Shown piece after piece: positions 33,771-41,935 of a stretch of 56,144 nucleotides of DNA. This DNA is from SIG588 sp045591985 (GTDB taxonomy: Bacteria; Bacillota; Clostridia; Oscillospirales; Acutalibacteraceae): assembly GCA_045591985.1 (NCBI GenBank), contig JAZNTV010000022.1, forward strand, positions 1 to 56,144. The letters run 5' to 3'. The notes beneath the pieces were generated by a model that made no database searches, was not told where the DNA came from, and saw only the letters and a list, made by a program, of their open reading frames with translations. The position numbers and the translations under genes are program-made. The stretch's first letter is position 1, and every line of letters begins with the position of its first letter.

Positions 33771-35425
33771 GTGAGTTGGAAAAAAACGTGACCCCCGAAA
33801 CGGCGGAAGAGCCGACTCGCGAAGCTCCGCAGGCACAGGGGATTTCGGATATCGAAGCGTTTGCGTCGTCTGCTACCCGCGAGGTGACGAAACCGCCGAA
33901 AAAGAACAGCCGTGGGGTGGCGCTGATCGCTACATTGGCGACGGTCGCGGTGTTGATCGGGGCGGTGTGGGCATTGCCGGTGTTGCTTCCCGAAAAAGAG
34001 CCGGACGAAGAACCCGATCTGCCGGATACTTCGGTGACGCTTCTGGATAAAGAACTGGATGCCGACGGCAAAAAGATCGAGAATCCCATAAAATCGGTGA
34101 GGATCACCACCGCGCTGGACGACTATACTCTCGCACTCGCCGAAGATAATACCTGGGTGTTGCAAGGTGAAGAGGACCTGCCGTTGAATACCACGGCGGT
34201 AGACAGTTTGATGGAATCGCTCATCTACGTACAGGCGCAGGATACGGTGACGGAAAAACTGGAGGATCCCGCTGAATACGGGTTGGATAATCCTGCCCTC
34301 ACATTACATGCGGTATATGCGGATAATGCCGCCGTTACGATGGAGTTTGCCTCGCTTGCGGTGGGAAACAACTACTATTTGCGACTGAACGGCGGCGACA
34401 AGGTCTATCTGATGGATGGCAGTCTGGCCGGTACGGCGATGAAACAGCCCGAAACATACGTGAGCCTTGCGGCGATCACCGCGCCGTCGGTGAATGCAGA
34501 CGATCCCAACGGCACGGTTATGATCAAGGAACTGTCGCTGACGGGCCCGGTGCGCGACAATGTGATCACCACCATCCGCCCGAAAGAAGAGGCCGACGGT
34601 ACCGAATTCGAAAATACCAATTATTTGCTGACTGCACCGTATAAGCAGGCGACCGACAGCACGATCACCACCGAGGTGTTTGCCGTGACCGAGATCTATG
34701 CCGAAGAAGCGGTGGTACTTCATCCGAACGAGGCACAACTCAAGGAATACGGGTTGGATACGCCGCAATCGGTGGCAAAGATCGAACTGGGTGTGTTTAC
34801 GACGACCACCAACGACGCGGGAGAAGTCACCGAATCGGGGTATTATAACGAGCAGGTACACTTGCTGCAGCTTGGCAAAAAGACCAGTGACGGAACGGGC
34901 TATTACGCGCTGGCGGATACCCGCGACGTGATCTATCGTATCAGCACCGAATATCTCCCCTGGGCAGACAAGACCTATCATGATTTTTCCAATCAGTATC
35001 TGTTCTTGCGCAACTTGACCACCCTCAAATCCATCACCTGCACAATGGGCGACAAGGACTATGCTTTCGAGCTTACCCACAATCCCGAGGGTGAAACGCC
35101 GGACGACGAGTTGACCGTGAAGATGAACGGAGAAACGTTGCGCACCCAGGAATTCCGTGTGTTATATAAGGTGTTGATGACGCTTTATCGCACAGGTGCC
35201 GCGCCGGCCGAGCCGCAAGGAGAGCCGATGCTTACGGTGCGGGTGTCGTCGTCGGATGAAAAACTCAACGATCGCGTGATCGACATTTACGAATACAGCG
35301 GCAGTGTATGCATTGCTCGTACCGAAACGGGAGATACCTATAAGATGACCGCCTCCCGTGTGATCGATGCGATCGAACAGATCGAAAATTACGTCAGCGG
35401 TGCGGACGTTATCAATCGGTTTTAA
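33767..35425 (+). CDS. DUF4340 membrane-anchored protein
   Basis: A 552-residue protein. A cytoplasmic leader of about 45 residues precedes one membrane helix (about 47-69, VALIATLATVAVLIGAVWAL). A long outside part follows, with repeated beta units such as EYGLDNPALTLHAVYADNAA and EYGLDTPQSVAKIELGVFTT, the repeated Y-G-L-D-x-P motif of DUF4340. Such proteins end Gld-type ABC operons in many phyla; their role is not known. A strong terminator follows. Confidence 0.9.
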   Translation: MSELEKNVTPETAEEPTREAPQAQGISDIEAFASSATREVTKPPKKNSRGVALIATLATVAVLIGAVWALPVLLPEKEPDEEPDLPDTSVTLLDKELDADGKKIENPIKSVRITTALDDYTLALAEDNTWVLQGEEDLPLNTTAVDSLMESLIYVQAQDTVTEKLEDPAEYGLDNPALTLHAVYADNAAVTMEFASLAVGNNYYLRLNGGDKVYLMDGSLAGTAMKQPETYVSLAAITAPSVNADDPNGTVMIKELSLTGPVRDNVITTIRPKEEADGTEFENTNYLLTAPYKQATDSTITTEVFAVTEIYAEEAVVLHPNEAQLKEYGLDTPQSVAKIELGVFTTTTNDAGEVTESGYYNEQVHLLQLGKKTSDGTGYYALADTRDVIYRISTEYLPWADKTYHDFSNQYLFLRNLTTLKSITCTMGDKDYAFELTHNPEGETPDDELTVKMNGETLRTQEFRVLYKVLMTLYRTGAAPAEPQGEPMLTVRVSSSDEKLNDRVIDIYEYSGSVCIARTETGDTYKMTASRVIDAIEQIENYVSGADVINRF

Positions 35426-35435
35426 AAGAGAAAAA

Positions 35436-35470
35436 GCAAACGGCAAGTGCGTGGGCACTTGCCGTTTGTT
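35436..35470 (+). terminator. Terminator of the ABC operon
   Basis: GCAAACGGCAAGTGC pairs with GCACTTGCCGTTTGT around a four-base loop, 11 bases after the DUF4340 stop. Confidence 0.88.
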
Positions 35471-35567
35471 AATGGAATTAAAAGCCTCCCGATGTATTGG
35501 GAAAACACAACAAACCCCAAGAAGCCCCCGATGCTTTCGTGCGGGAGGTTCATACAACGGTGTGAGG

Positions 35568-36296
35568 TCACTTCGCCGTTTGCATATCTTGTTTCATTTG
35601 TCGGATATCCTTTTCTAATATTTCCTCGTGGTACGCGTTTTTAAGAAGCTTTGCAAACTTGAATTTTAATTCATTGTCATCAAAAGCATCGCTTATCAAA
35701 AAATCTGCAATGGTTTTCTCTAAATCGTAGTTTACACGGTGATGTGTGATCGTTCCGTTTTCGTAGATACTGTATCCCGCCCGTGTGTCGTGATCGCGGT
35801 GATGCCCAACCGGTCGAATACAGCGATAGGTGATTCCGTTGATGGTTTTATCGAGTTGGTAATGATAGTGACCAAACCAGACTTCGTCTATTTGCGGTGT
35901 CAAATATTCTGCAAACGCCTGCTGAATCTTATAATCGGGCGTGGTTGGTAATATATCATATTCAACCGTATAGGCGCCATGAAGCAATAAAATGTGGCCA
36001 TCCAGAACATGCGAGTTCTTGAAGTTTCTGATCCAATTTTGCTGTGCGGTGCTGAGTTTTGTTTTCGACCATTTGTCCCAAAAATTTTGGGGAGTATTCA
36101 CGATTAACGCATCGTGATTCCCCATAATACATATGGGATCATATTCCATTAACAAGTCTACACACTCAGCCGGATGTGGTCCAAAATTGGCCAAATCACC
36201 GAGAAAAACGATTCTGTCGCACGGTCCCGCTTTTTCAAGAACAGTCAGAAGAGCCGGCCTGTTTGCATGAATGTCCGATAACACCAACGTCTTCAC
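35568..36296 (-). CDS. Calcineurin-like metallophosphoesterase
   Basis: A 242-residue phosphoesterase with the metal-binding motifs in order: VLSDIHANRPAL (D-x-H), FLGDLANFGPHP (G-D), IMGNHDALI (G-N-H-D), LLLHGAY and FGHYHYQL (G-H-x-H). Such enzymes cleave phosphodiester or phosphomonoester bonds; the substrate is unknown. It is clearly more A+T-rich than its neighbours, as is the broken gene upstream, which suggests both came in by transfer. A possible SD-like signal upstream (AAAGGCGGTG) precedes the start. Confidence 0.88.
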   Translation of the reverse strand: MKTLVLSDIHANRPALLTVLEKAGPCDRIVFLGDLANFGPHPAECVDLLMEYDPICIMGNHDALIVNTPQNFWDKWSKTKLSTAQQNWIRNFKNSHVLDGHILLLHGAYTVEYDILPTTPDYKIQQAFAEYLTPQIDEVWFGHYHYQLDKTINGITYRCIRPVGHHRDHDTRAGYSIYENGTITHHRVNYDLEKTIADFLISDAFDDNELKFKFAKLLKNAYHEEILEKDIRQMKQDMQTAK

Positions 36297-36330
36297 AAAG
36301 TCACCGCCTTTTTATTCAGCACATCACAAC

Positions 36331-36742
36331 CTAAAAGCACAATAGCGTTCTAACTCCAAAAAGCGCAAGTGTCAACCCCTTTGTTTTTGTGTCAAACAGG
36401 CTCGGAATACCTTTCCGGGATGTAGTCTTCCCAACGGCATCCCATTTTTTCGACAAGGACATCCACCCATTATACGTGTCGGAAGGGTCCACGAATAAGG
36501 GCGGACGCCCGTTTTTAATCATTAGTTCGTTAACCTGTTGAAAATGCATGGACTTCTTTTGTAAATGGGACGCAATAACTTCATCGGAATAGCCAATGCT
36601 TCGGAAACGAGGATATCCCGTTTCTTTTTCCAACATTTCTTCAACAGCAGACACGTTGATTCTTTCTAACGCTTTAAAAATCTCCTGTCTTGCATCAAAC
36701 GGCAGGTCTTTTACATAATAATCAATACATACGTATGGTCAT
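36331..36742 (-). pseudogene. Frameshifted small gene, unknown family
   Basis: A start codon at 36742 with GGAGGA seven bases upstream reads only six codons before a stop. In the next frame an open reading continues from about 36740, giving IDYYVKDLPFDARQEIFKAL, then ERINVSAVEEMLEKETGYPR and further to 36331. The intact part alone could start at 36654 (107 residues) but has no ribosome site there. A one-base change near codon 3-6 explains the break. The C-terminus (after NGWMSLSKKW) also looks irregular. The family was not recognised. The A+T-rich sequence matches the phosphoesterase gene next to it. Confidence 0.5.
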
Positions 36743-36873
36743 ATCGTTTCCTCCGATTATTTATCCGTATATTACGGTCAGTCTAAAAAAGTTGTATACG
36801 ATTGAAGAGACTTTGTTTTATTGATCCCGAAAATACGTCGCAGGATGCGCATGCGGCACATAGGATGCCGACT

Positions 36874-37722
36874 TCAGAGCCCCTTCTTTTCTCGCGTTGT
36901 TGACGGCGGGTAGCCGAAATGGCGTTTAAAGGCGCGACTGAATACATAGACCGAGGAAAATCCCAGTTCTTCCGCCACGGCGCTGACCGTTTTTTCTTTC
37001 AACAGACGGGCGGCGTGCTCCATACGCACGCGGTTGCGATAGGCGATCAATGACACGCCGAACGTTTTCGCAAATTCGCGTTCCAAGTGGTATTTGCTGT
37101 AGTTGAACTGCTGTTCCAACTCGTCGAGTGACGCAGCATGCCCTTGCCCCGCGTCCAAAAACTCCTTTAGTTGTTGGGCGGTGGTGAGTTCGCCCGCCGT
37201 TTCGGTAAAGGCGTTGGGGAAATTATCGGTGATCAGCATCTGCAGCAGTTGTAAAAACGACGCTTTGCGTTCGAGCGGTGAGATCGCATGGCCGTGTATG
37301 ATCTCGAAAAACAACGTTTTAGCGCGATCGCTGTCCCGAAACACGACATACGGTACGGTGGGATAGGCGGCTAAGGCGTCGTCTTGAATCAAGAGGATCT
37401 CATCGTCGTCGAGGTCGTTTCGGTCGCGGAAGCAAATCGGTGTGCGGGTGCTGCGGGAAGAAAAGGCCAGATCAAAATGAATGTGCGGTTGAGAAAGCGG
37501 CGTGTCGATACGTTCAAAACTGTGTGGTACGCCGGGACGCAACAACAAAAATTGTCCCTTGTTACAGGGATAGGCCACGTCGTCACAGGTCAGCTGAAAT
37601 TGCCCGCTTTCGACATACAGCAGTTCGTAATCGAAAATAATACGTCGGTGGATCACGGTGCCGGCCGCCAGCACCGAGGGGATCGCCCGACGGATATAGG
37701 GGTTGATACGCTGCAGTTCCAT
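36874..37722 (-). CDS. AraC-family transcriptional regulator
   Basis: A 282-residue regulator with an N-terminal cupin sensor (about 1-165: FDYELLYVESGQFQLTCDDV, LLRPGVPHSFER) and C-terminal AraC helix-turn-helix pair (about 185-280: ASLDELEQQFNYSKYHLERE, VSAVAEELGFSSVYVFSRAF, KRHFGYPPS). The start at 37722 has GAGGTG seven bases upstream; a longer frame lacks the signal. It is divergent from the GH172 gene, its probable target. Confidence 0.92.
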   Translation of the reverse strand: MELQRINPYIRRAIPSVLAAGTVIHRRIIFDYELLYVESGQFQLTCDDVAYPCNKGQFLLLRPGVPHSFERIDTPLSQPHIHFDLAFSSRSTRTPICFRDRNDLDDDEILLIQDDALAAYPTVPYVVFRDSDRAKTLFFEIIHGHAISPLERKASFLQLLQMLITDNFPNAFTETAGELTTAQQLKEFLDAGQGHAASLDELEQQFNYSKYHLEREFAKTFGVSLIAYRNRVRMEHAARLLKEKTVSAVAEELGFSSVYVFSRAFKRHFGYPPSTTREKKGL

Positions 37723-37734
37723 AACACACCTCGT

Positions 37735-37764
37735 CAAGAAAAGATAAATAAAAGCCAAGAAAAG
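37735..37764. promoter_or_regulatory. Candidate AraC binding repeats between the AraC and GH172 genes
   Basis: CAAGAAAAG occurs at 37735-37743 and again at 37756-37764, exactly 21 bases apart, the two-turn spacing typical of AraC half-sites. ATAAAAGCCAA (37748-37758), also found at 14735-14745, lies across the second copy. A TATACT follows at about 37766. Confidence 0.5.
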
Positions 37765-37815
37765 CTATACTTATTTTAGCACTTCTGTGGTTAAATGGCA
37801 ATAGAGGTGATACAA

Positions 37816-38871
37816 ATGTTAAACAATCTGACAACCAAAAAGAATATTCGCACCTTTTCGGTCTCGCCCGAAAATCTTACGGGCGAAAAGGGGCGCGGCG
37901 GCATGGCGACCGAAGGGACCGGCGCCCGCCAGGCGCGGGAGCTCGGACAGGGGTGGAAGGTCAATCCGCTGTTGGTGCTGAAACCTGACACCGCCACGGT
38001 ATTGGCCGACATTCACGGGCAGGGGGCGATCAAGCACATCTGGATGACCGACTCGGCGGCCAAGGGGCGTTTGTTGATCTTGCGCATCTTCTTTGACGGA
38101 CACGAAAACCCGGCTGTAGAGGCACCGTTGTCGGATTTCTTCTGTAACGCGGATTACGGCGAATATCGTCAGCTTTCTTCGCTTGCCATGTGTGTCAATC
38201 CCAAGCGCGGTCTCAATTGCTATTTCGAAATGCCGTATTTTCAAGGGTTTCGCATCGAGGTGGAAAATCGCGGCGAAAAGGAATGCGCGCTGTATTATCA
38301 GATTGATTGCGAAGAAAAGGAACTCCCCGCCGATACCCTTTATTTCCATGCACAGTTCCGTCGCGTAAATCCGCTGCCTTATGCCGCCCCCTATGTGATC
38401 CTCGATAACATCAAGGGTAACGGCCATTACGTGGGCACGTATATGCATTGGGGTCCCAAAAACAACGGATGGTGGGGCGAAGGCGAGATCAAGTTCTATT
38501 TAGACGGCGATACCGATTTCCCCACGATTTGCGGAACCGGTACGGAAGACTATTTCTGCGGGGCGTATAACTTCGATGTGGAGGGGCAGTATCGCGAATA
38601 TACGACGCCGTATGCGGGGATGTATAAGGTGCGGCGCACCGACGGGATCTATGCCTCTCAGCGATATTTCAATATGTATCGCTGGCACATTACCGATCCG
38701 ATCTATTTTAAGGAAGATATCAAAGTGACCATTCAAGCGCTCGGTTGGCGCAGTGAGGGGCGCTATCTTCCCGCCCAAGATGACCTTTCCTCGGTGGCGT
38801 ATTGGTATTCCGACACCTTAGACGACGAATACCCGCCCTTCCCGGATAAAAACGCGGTAGAGATCATTTGA
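37816..38871 (+). CDS. GH172 (DUF2961) glycoside hydrolase
   Basis: A 351-residue DUF2961 protein without signal peptide. The family includes difructose-anhydride and alpha-arabinofuranosidase-type enzymes (GH172). Core motifs are VLADIHGQGAIKHIWMT near the start, GEGEIKFYLDGDTDFP (Glu222/Glu224) and GTGTEDYFCGA (Glu244), which contain the likely catalytic acids. The start at 37816 follows GAGGTGAT by about five bases; the in-frame ATG at 37795 is too far upstream of that signal to use it. It is divergent from an AraC gene. Confidence 0.87.
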   Translation: MLNNLTTKKNIRTFSVSPENLTGEKGRGGMATEGTGARQARELGQGWKVNPLLVLKPDTATVLADIHGQGAIKHIWMTDSAAKGRLLILRIFFDGHENPAVEAPLSDFFCNADYGEYRQLSSLAMCVNPKRGLNCYFEMPYFQGFRIEVENRGEKECALYYQIDCEEKELPADTLYFHAQFRRVNPLPYAAPYVILDNIKGNGHYVGTYMHWGPKNNGWWGEGEIKFYLDGDTDFPTICGTGTEDYFCGAYNFDVEGQYREYTTPYAGMYKVRRTDGIYASQRYFNMYRWHITDPIYFKEDIKVTIQALGWRSEGRYLPAQDDLSSVAYWYSDTLDDEYPPFPDKNAVEII

Positions 38872-38875
38872 TAAG

Positions 38876-38909
38876 AAAACGGCAAAGTGCAAACGCACTT
38901 TGCCGTTTT
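38876..38909 (+). terminator. Terminator after the GH172 gene
   Basis: AAAACGGCAAAGTGC-AAAC-GCACTTTGCCGTTTT, a 15-base-pair stem with its own T run, five bases after the stop. Confidence 0.9.
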
Positions 38910-38928
38910 GTATTATACAATACTATTT

Positions 38929-38981
38929 GTATAATTATGAAGAGTTATTGCAAATTGTGCAGTTGTCCCTTAAACTACCCC
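38929..38981. repeat. Intergenic repeat element, tentative copy 3
   Basis: GTATAA and TACCCC are 53 bases apart, as in copy 1 (52 in copy 2), with TATTRCAAA and TCCC at matching places. Overall identity to copy 1 is only about half, so this may be a diverged copy or chance. Like the others it sits just before the stop codon of a reverse-strand gene. Confidence 0.3.
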
Positions 38982-38983
38982 CG

Positions 38984-40426
38984 CTATTTCAGGCGGGTAG
39001 CGCGGCGAAAATCCAGGCGGTCGGTGAAAGGAATAACGCGGATATTTTGTACGCCCTCGGCAAAGCCGAAGGTGCGGGGCGCGACCGACAGCGGGACGGC
39101 GGGACAGAGGTCGTGCAACTGTTGTTCAACCGCTTGCCAGGCGGTCGGCGTATCGGCCTCGGCCAGTGCGTTTTCCCACGTTTCGTTGCGTAACCGTGAA
39201 GGGTTGGTGGCCGCGTCGTCGCCCGCAAACAGCGCCAATGCGTCGCCAGGCGAGGCGCCCGCGGCGGTCAACGGCGCGATGGCGGTCGTGTAATTCCCCG
39301 CCGTTAAACGAGCGGTGAGAGTGGCGCTTGGCACCTGCTCGATGGAAAAATACACCCCGAGATGCTTTTGCCAGGATTGCACGATATACTGCGCCAAGCG
39401 GAAGGATTCCTCCCCTTCTGCACAAAGCAGCGTCAGCGTGGGAACGGCAGACACCCCGGCGTCGGTCAATGCCGCCGCAAACGAGTCGCGGTCTACGGCT
39501 GTTTTGCGAGGGGGCAGTTTATCGGAATATGGTTTTCCGTCTAACGTGGCGGCGGGCGACACGAACGAGACGGTGGGTTCGGTGAGCAACGGGGTCACTG
39601 CTTCCCAGTCTACGGCATCGCGAAAGGCGCGCCGCACCGCCGCGGTGGTGAAGGGAGAAACGGTGGTGTTGAACCACAGATATTCCAACGTGTCCTCGAC
39701 GGTAACGGTGGGAAACGCGGTCGTTTCGGTGAGACGGCAGGCGTCGAGTGTACCGTCTGTAAGGGCGGTGGCGTTTTGGGCGGCACCGATGACAAAGCGT
39801 ATGGCCTCGGGGGCGATATCCGCCGCGTCGTGATACTCTTCGTGGCGATAGAGTAACAGCGAACGGCCGTGGTCCCAGTGTTGCAACACAAACGGGCCGT
39901 TGGTAACGATCATCTCCTTCTCCATGCCGTAGGCGCCGTGTGTTTCGGCAAAGAAATCACGGCGGCAAGGGTACCATCCGCCGTCGGCTACCGTGGACAA
40001 AAAGGCGGGGTCGGGCTGTGTCAGCGTAACGTGTAATATCGTATCGGTTTCGGCGCGGACCGCTTGTACGTTTTCAAAGACGGCGGTGTTTCGGTTGCGT
40101 TCAAAGCCGAATACAAAATCGTCGGCCGCGACCGCCGCGCCGTCGCTCCAATGGGAGGCGACCAACGAAAAGGTGTAGTCCCGCCCGTCATCGGAAAGGG
40201 TCCAATCGGCGGCGGCAGGAACCACCGCCCCGTTTTCGCGGCGGCAAAGCCCTTCAAACAGTGCGTCGATCACCGTGCGCGCGGCATCGTCGCTTGCCGT
40301 TTGCGGATCGAGAGTGGCGGGTTCGCCTGTGAGCGGCAAACGAAAACCGGCATTCTCGTTCTTGCGGCAGGCGGGAAATGTGCACAGAAGGGCCAAAATG
40401 CAAAAAGAAGCAAGTATACGGCGCAT
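38984..40426 (-). CDS. Oligopeptide-type ABC substrate-binding lipoprotein (SBP family 5)
   Basis: A 480-residue family 5 solute-binding protein. The signal MRRILASFCILALLCTFPAC ends in a lipobox with Cys20 as the lipidation site. Family segments include GEPATLDPQTASDDAARTVI, then DALFEGLCRR, ADDFVFGFER and FVLQHWDHGRSLLLYRHEEY. It is shorter than classic OppA (about 530-600). No permease or ATPase is alongside, so it is an orphan binding protein. Its start overlaps the uracil-DNA glycosylase stop by one base (TGATG), an unusual pairing. Confidence 0.9.
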   Translation of the reverse strand: MRRILASFCILALLCTFPACRKNENAGFRLPLTGEPATLDPQTASDDAARTVIDALFEGLCRRENGAVVPAAADWTLSDDGRDYTFSLVASHWSDGAAVAADDFVFGFERNRNTAVFENVQAVRAETDTILHVTLTQPDPAFLSTVADGGWYPCRRDFFAETHGAYGMEKEMIVTNGPFVLQHWDHGRSLLLYRHEEYHDAADIAPEAIRFVIGAAQNATALTDGTLDACRLTETTAFPTVTVEDTLEYLWFNTTVSPFTTAAVRRAFRDAVDWEAVTPLLTEPTVSFVSPAATLDGKPYSDKLPPRKTAVDRDSFAAALTDAGVSAVPTLTLLCAEGEESFRLAQYIVQSWQKHLGVYFSIEQVPSATLTARLTAGNYTTAIAPLTAAGASPGDALALFAGDDAATNPSRLRNETWENALAEADTPTAWQAVEQQLHDLCPAVPLSVAPRTFGFAEGVQNIRVIPFTDRLDFRRATRLK

Positions 40427-41061
40427 CAGACTTCATCCTCGAAATACAGGGTGGTGTGGTCGCACACGACGCCGATCTTATCGCGCAAGGCCAAGAAATC
40501 GGCAAATGCTTCGGGTTTTTGATGGGGGTTGCGCAACAGGGCGGCGGGGTGTAACGTCGCCATCATCAAGGTGCCGTTTTTCTCAAAAAACTGGCCGTGT
40601 TGTTTGGTAACTTTAAAATCGGGATCGATCAGGCGACACGCCGCCACGCGGCCCAGACAAACGATGATCTTGGGGCGCAGAAGGGCGGTTTGTGCGCGCA
40701 ACCAGTGGATGCACGCCTCTTGCTCTTCGGGGAGCGGATCGCGGTTTTGAGGCGGACGACATTTCACCATATTGGCGATATAGATGTTGTGGCGGCGCGA
40801 GAGTCCCACGGCGGCGAGCATCGTATCGAGCAGTTTGCCCGCGCGACCGACAAACGGTTCTCCCTGTTCGTCTTCATTGGCGCCGGGCCCTTCGCCGATG
40901 AACAACACCTCGGCGTTTGGCACGCCGATACCGAACACCACGTTTTTACGGGTGTCTGCCAAGGCACAACGGTGGCAATTTTTGCACTGTTGTTCCAATT
41001 CTTCCCATGTTTTTACCAAAATTTCCACGACCTTTCCGAAATTCTCGAAAACCTCTTGCAA
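40426..41061 (-). CDS. Uracil-DNA glycosylase, family 4 (Fe-S type)
   Basis: A 211-residue family-4/5-type UDG that removes uracil from DNA. The first cluster ligands are in CKNCHRC (Cys26 and Cys29), others in VKCRPPQNRDP and EACIHWL. GEGPGANEDEQGEPFVGRAG is the active-site motif and TLHPAALLRNP the second. The start is uncertain: TTG 41061 gives the longest reading but no ribosome site. GTG 41028 or TTG 41019 would be nearer the usual N-terminus (TWEELEQQC). The 5' end overlaps the -35 box of pduL on the other strand. Confidence 0.9.
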   Translation of the reverse strand: MQEVFENFGKVVEILVKTWEELEQQCKNCHRCALADTRKNVVFGIGVPNAEVLFIGEGPGANEDEQGEPFVGRAGKLLDTMLAAVGLSRRHNIYIANMVKCRPPQNRDPLPEEQEACIHWLRAQTALLRPKIIVCLGRVAACRLIDPDFKVTKQHGQFFEKNGTLMMATLHPAALLRNPHQKPEAFADFLALRDKIGVVCDHTTLYFEDEV

Positions 41062-41084
41062 AAAACGCCGAAACGGCGTACAAT
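41056..41084 (+). promoter_or_regulatory. Promoter of pduL with palindromic spacer
   Basis: TTGCAA (41056-41061), 17 bases, TACAAT (41079-41084). The inverted repeat ACGCCG-AAA-CGGCGT (41065-41079) fills nearly the whole spacer, so a bound repressor would block RNA polymerase directly. Confidence 0.6.
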
Positions 41085-41120
41085 AGCCTTGTAAAAATTA
41101 TATGAAGGAGTGCTTTATGT

Positions 41121-41690
41121 ATGTCTAAACCTATTTTGGTCGAAACCTCGGCGCGTCACATCCACGTGTCGGCGGCGGATCTCGAAACCTTGTTCGGCGC
41201 GGGTTACACCCTTACCCCCAAAAAGGATCTTTCTCAGCCCGGTCAGTTTGCGTGTGAAGAGCGCGTGGACGTTGTCGGCCCGAAGCGCACCATCAGCGGT
41301 GTTTCCATTCTCGGTCCCGTCCGCCCTGCGACGCAGGTGGAACTTTCGCTGACCGATGCGCGTTCGATCGGTGTGGCCGCTCCCGTGCGTGAGTCGGGCG
41401 ATACCGCCGGTTCGGGTGCATGTAAGCTTGTCGGCCCGAAGGGCGAAGTGGAGCTCGCCGAAGGCGTGATCGTGGCAAAGCGCCACATCCACATGACTCC
41501 CGAAGATGCGGCAGAGTACAACTGTGTGGACAAAGAGATCGTGTCGGTTAAAGTGGAGAGCAACGGCCGTTCGCTGATCTTCGGCGACGTGGTGGCGCGT
41601 GTTCATCCGAACTTCTCTCTTGCGATGCATATCGATACCGACGAGGCGAATGCCGCGGGCGGCGTGAAAGAGGGCACCATCATCAAATAA
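41121..41690 (+). CDS. pduL: PduL-type phosphate acyltransferase
   Basis: A 189-residue PduL, which exchanges CoA and phosphate on acetyl or propionyl groups. Two PduL halves are seen. SARHIHVSAADLETLFG opens the first; VAKRHIHMTPEDAAEY opens the second, with the His pairs that bind zinc. No shell-targeting N-terminal helix and no microcompartment genes are present, so it probably acts free in the cytoplasm, making acetyl phosphate and, with acetate kinase, ATP. AAGGAG lies ten bases upstream. An out-of-frame ATG at 41117 would give a three-codon reading. Confidence 0.93.
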   Translation: MSKPILVETSARHIHVSAADLETLFGAGYTLTPKKDLSQPGQFACEERVDVVGPKRTISGVSILGPVRPATQVELSLTDARSIGVAAPVRESGDTAGSGACKLVGPKGEVELAEGVIVAKRHIHMTPEDAAEYNCVDKEIVSVKVESNGRSLIFGDVVARVHPNFSLAMHIDTDEANAAGGVKEGTIIK

Positions 41691-41719
41691 TATACCACAA
41701 CAACGGTATATGTGCAAGT

Positions 41720-41749
41720 ACAAGCGGGGAGTTTTCCCCGCTTGTTTTT
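41720..41749 (+). terminator. Terminator after pduL
   Basis: ACAAGCGGGGA pairs with TCCCCGCTTGT around a four-base loop, then TTTT. Confidence 0.88.
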
Positions 41750-41852
41750 GTATATACCGACGCCATGGTGTACGGTCGGCTGTGTGTGAGGGGGTACGCA
41801 CGTATTTTTACCGACTCTTTTTAAAAAATTTTCATTTTTCGTATTTTTTCGG

Positions 41853-41881
41853 TTGAGAAACTGTGATATATGGTATATAAT
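41853..41881 (+). promoter_or_regulatory. Promoter of the mre operon
   Basis: TTGAGA (41853-41858), 17 bases, TATAAT (41876-41881), 55 bases before mreB. Confidence 0.75.
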
Positions 41882-41935
41882 ACAAAATGAAAAGTTACGC
41901 CCGCTCGGCGGCGATAAGAAAAAGGAGAGAAGTTT

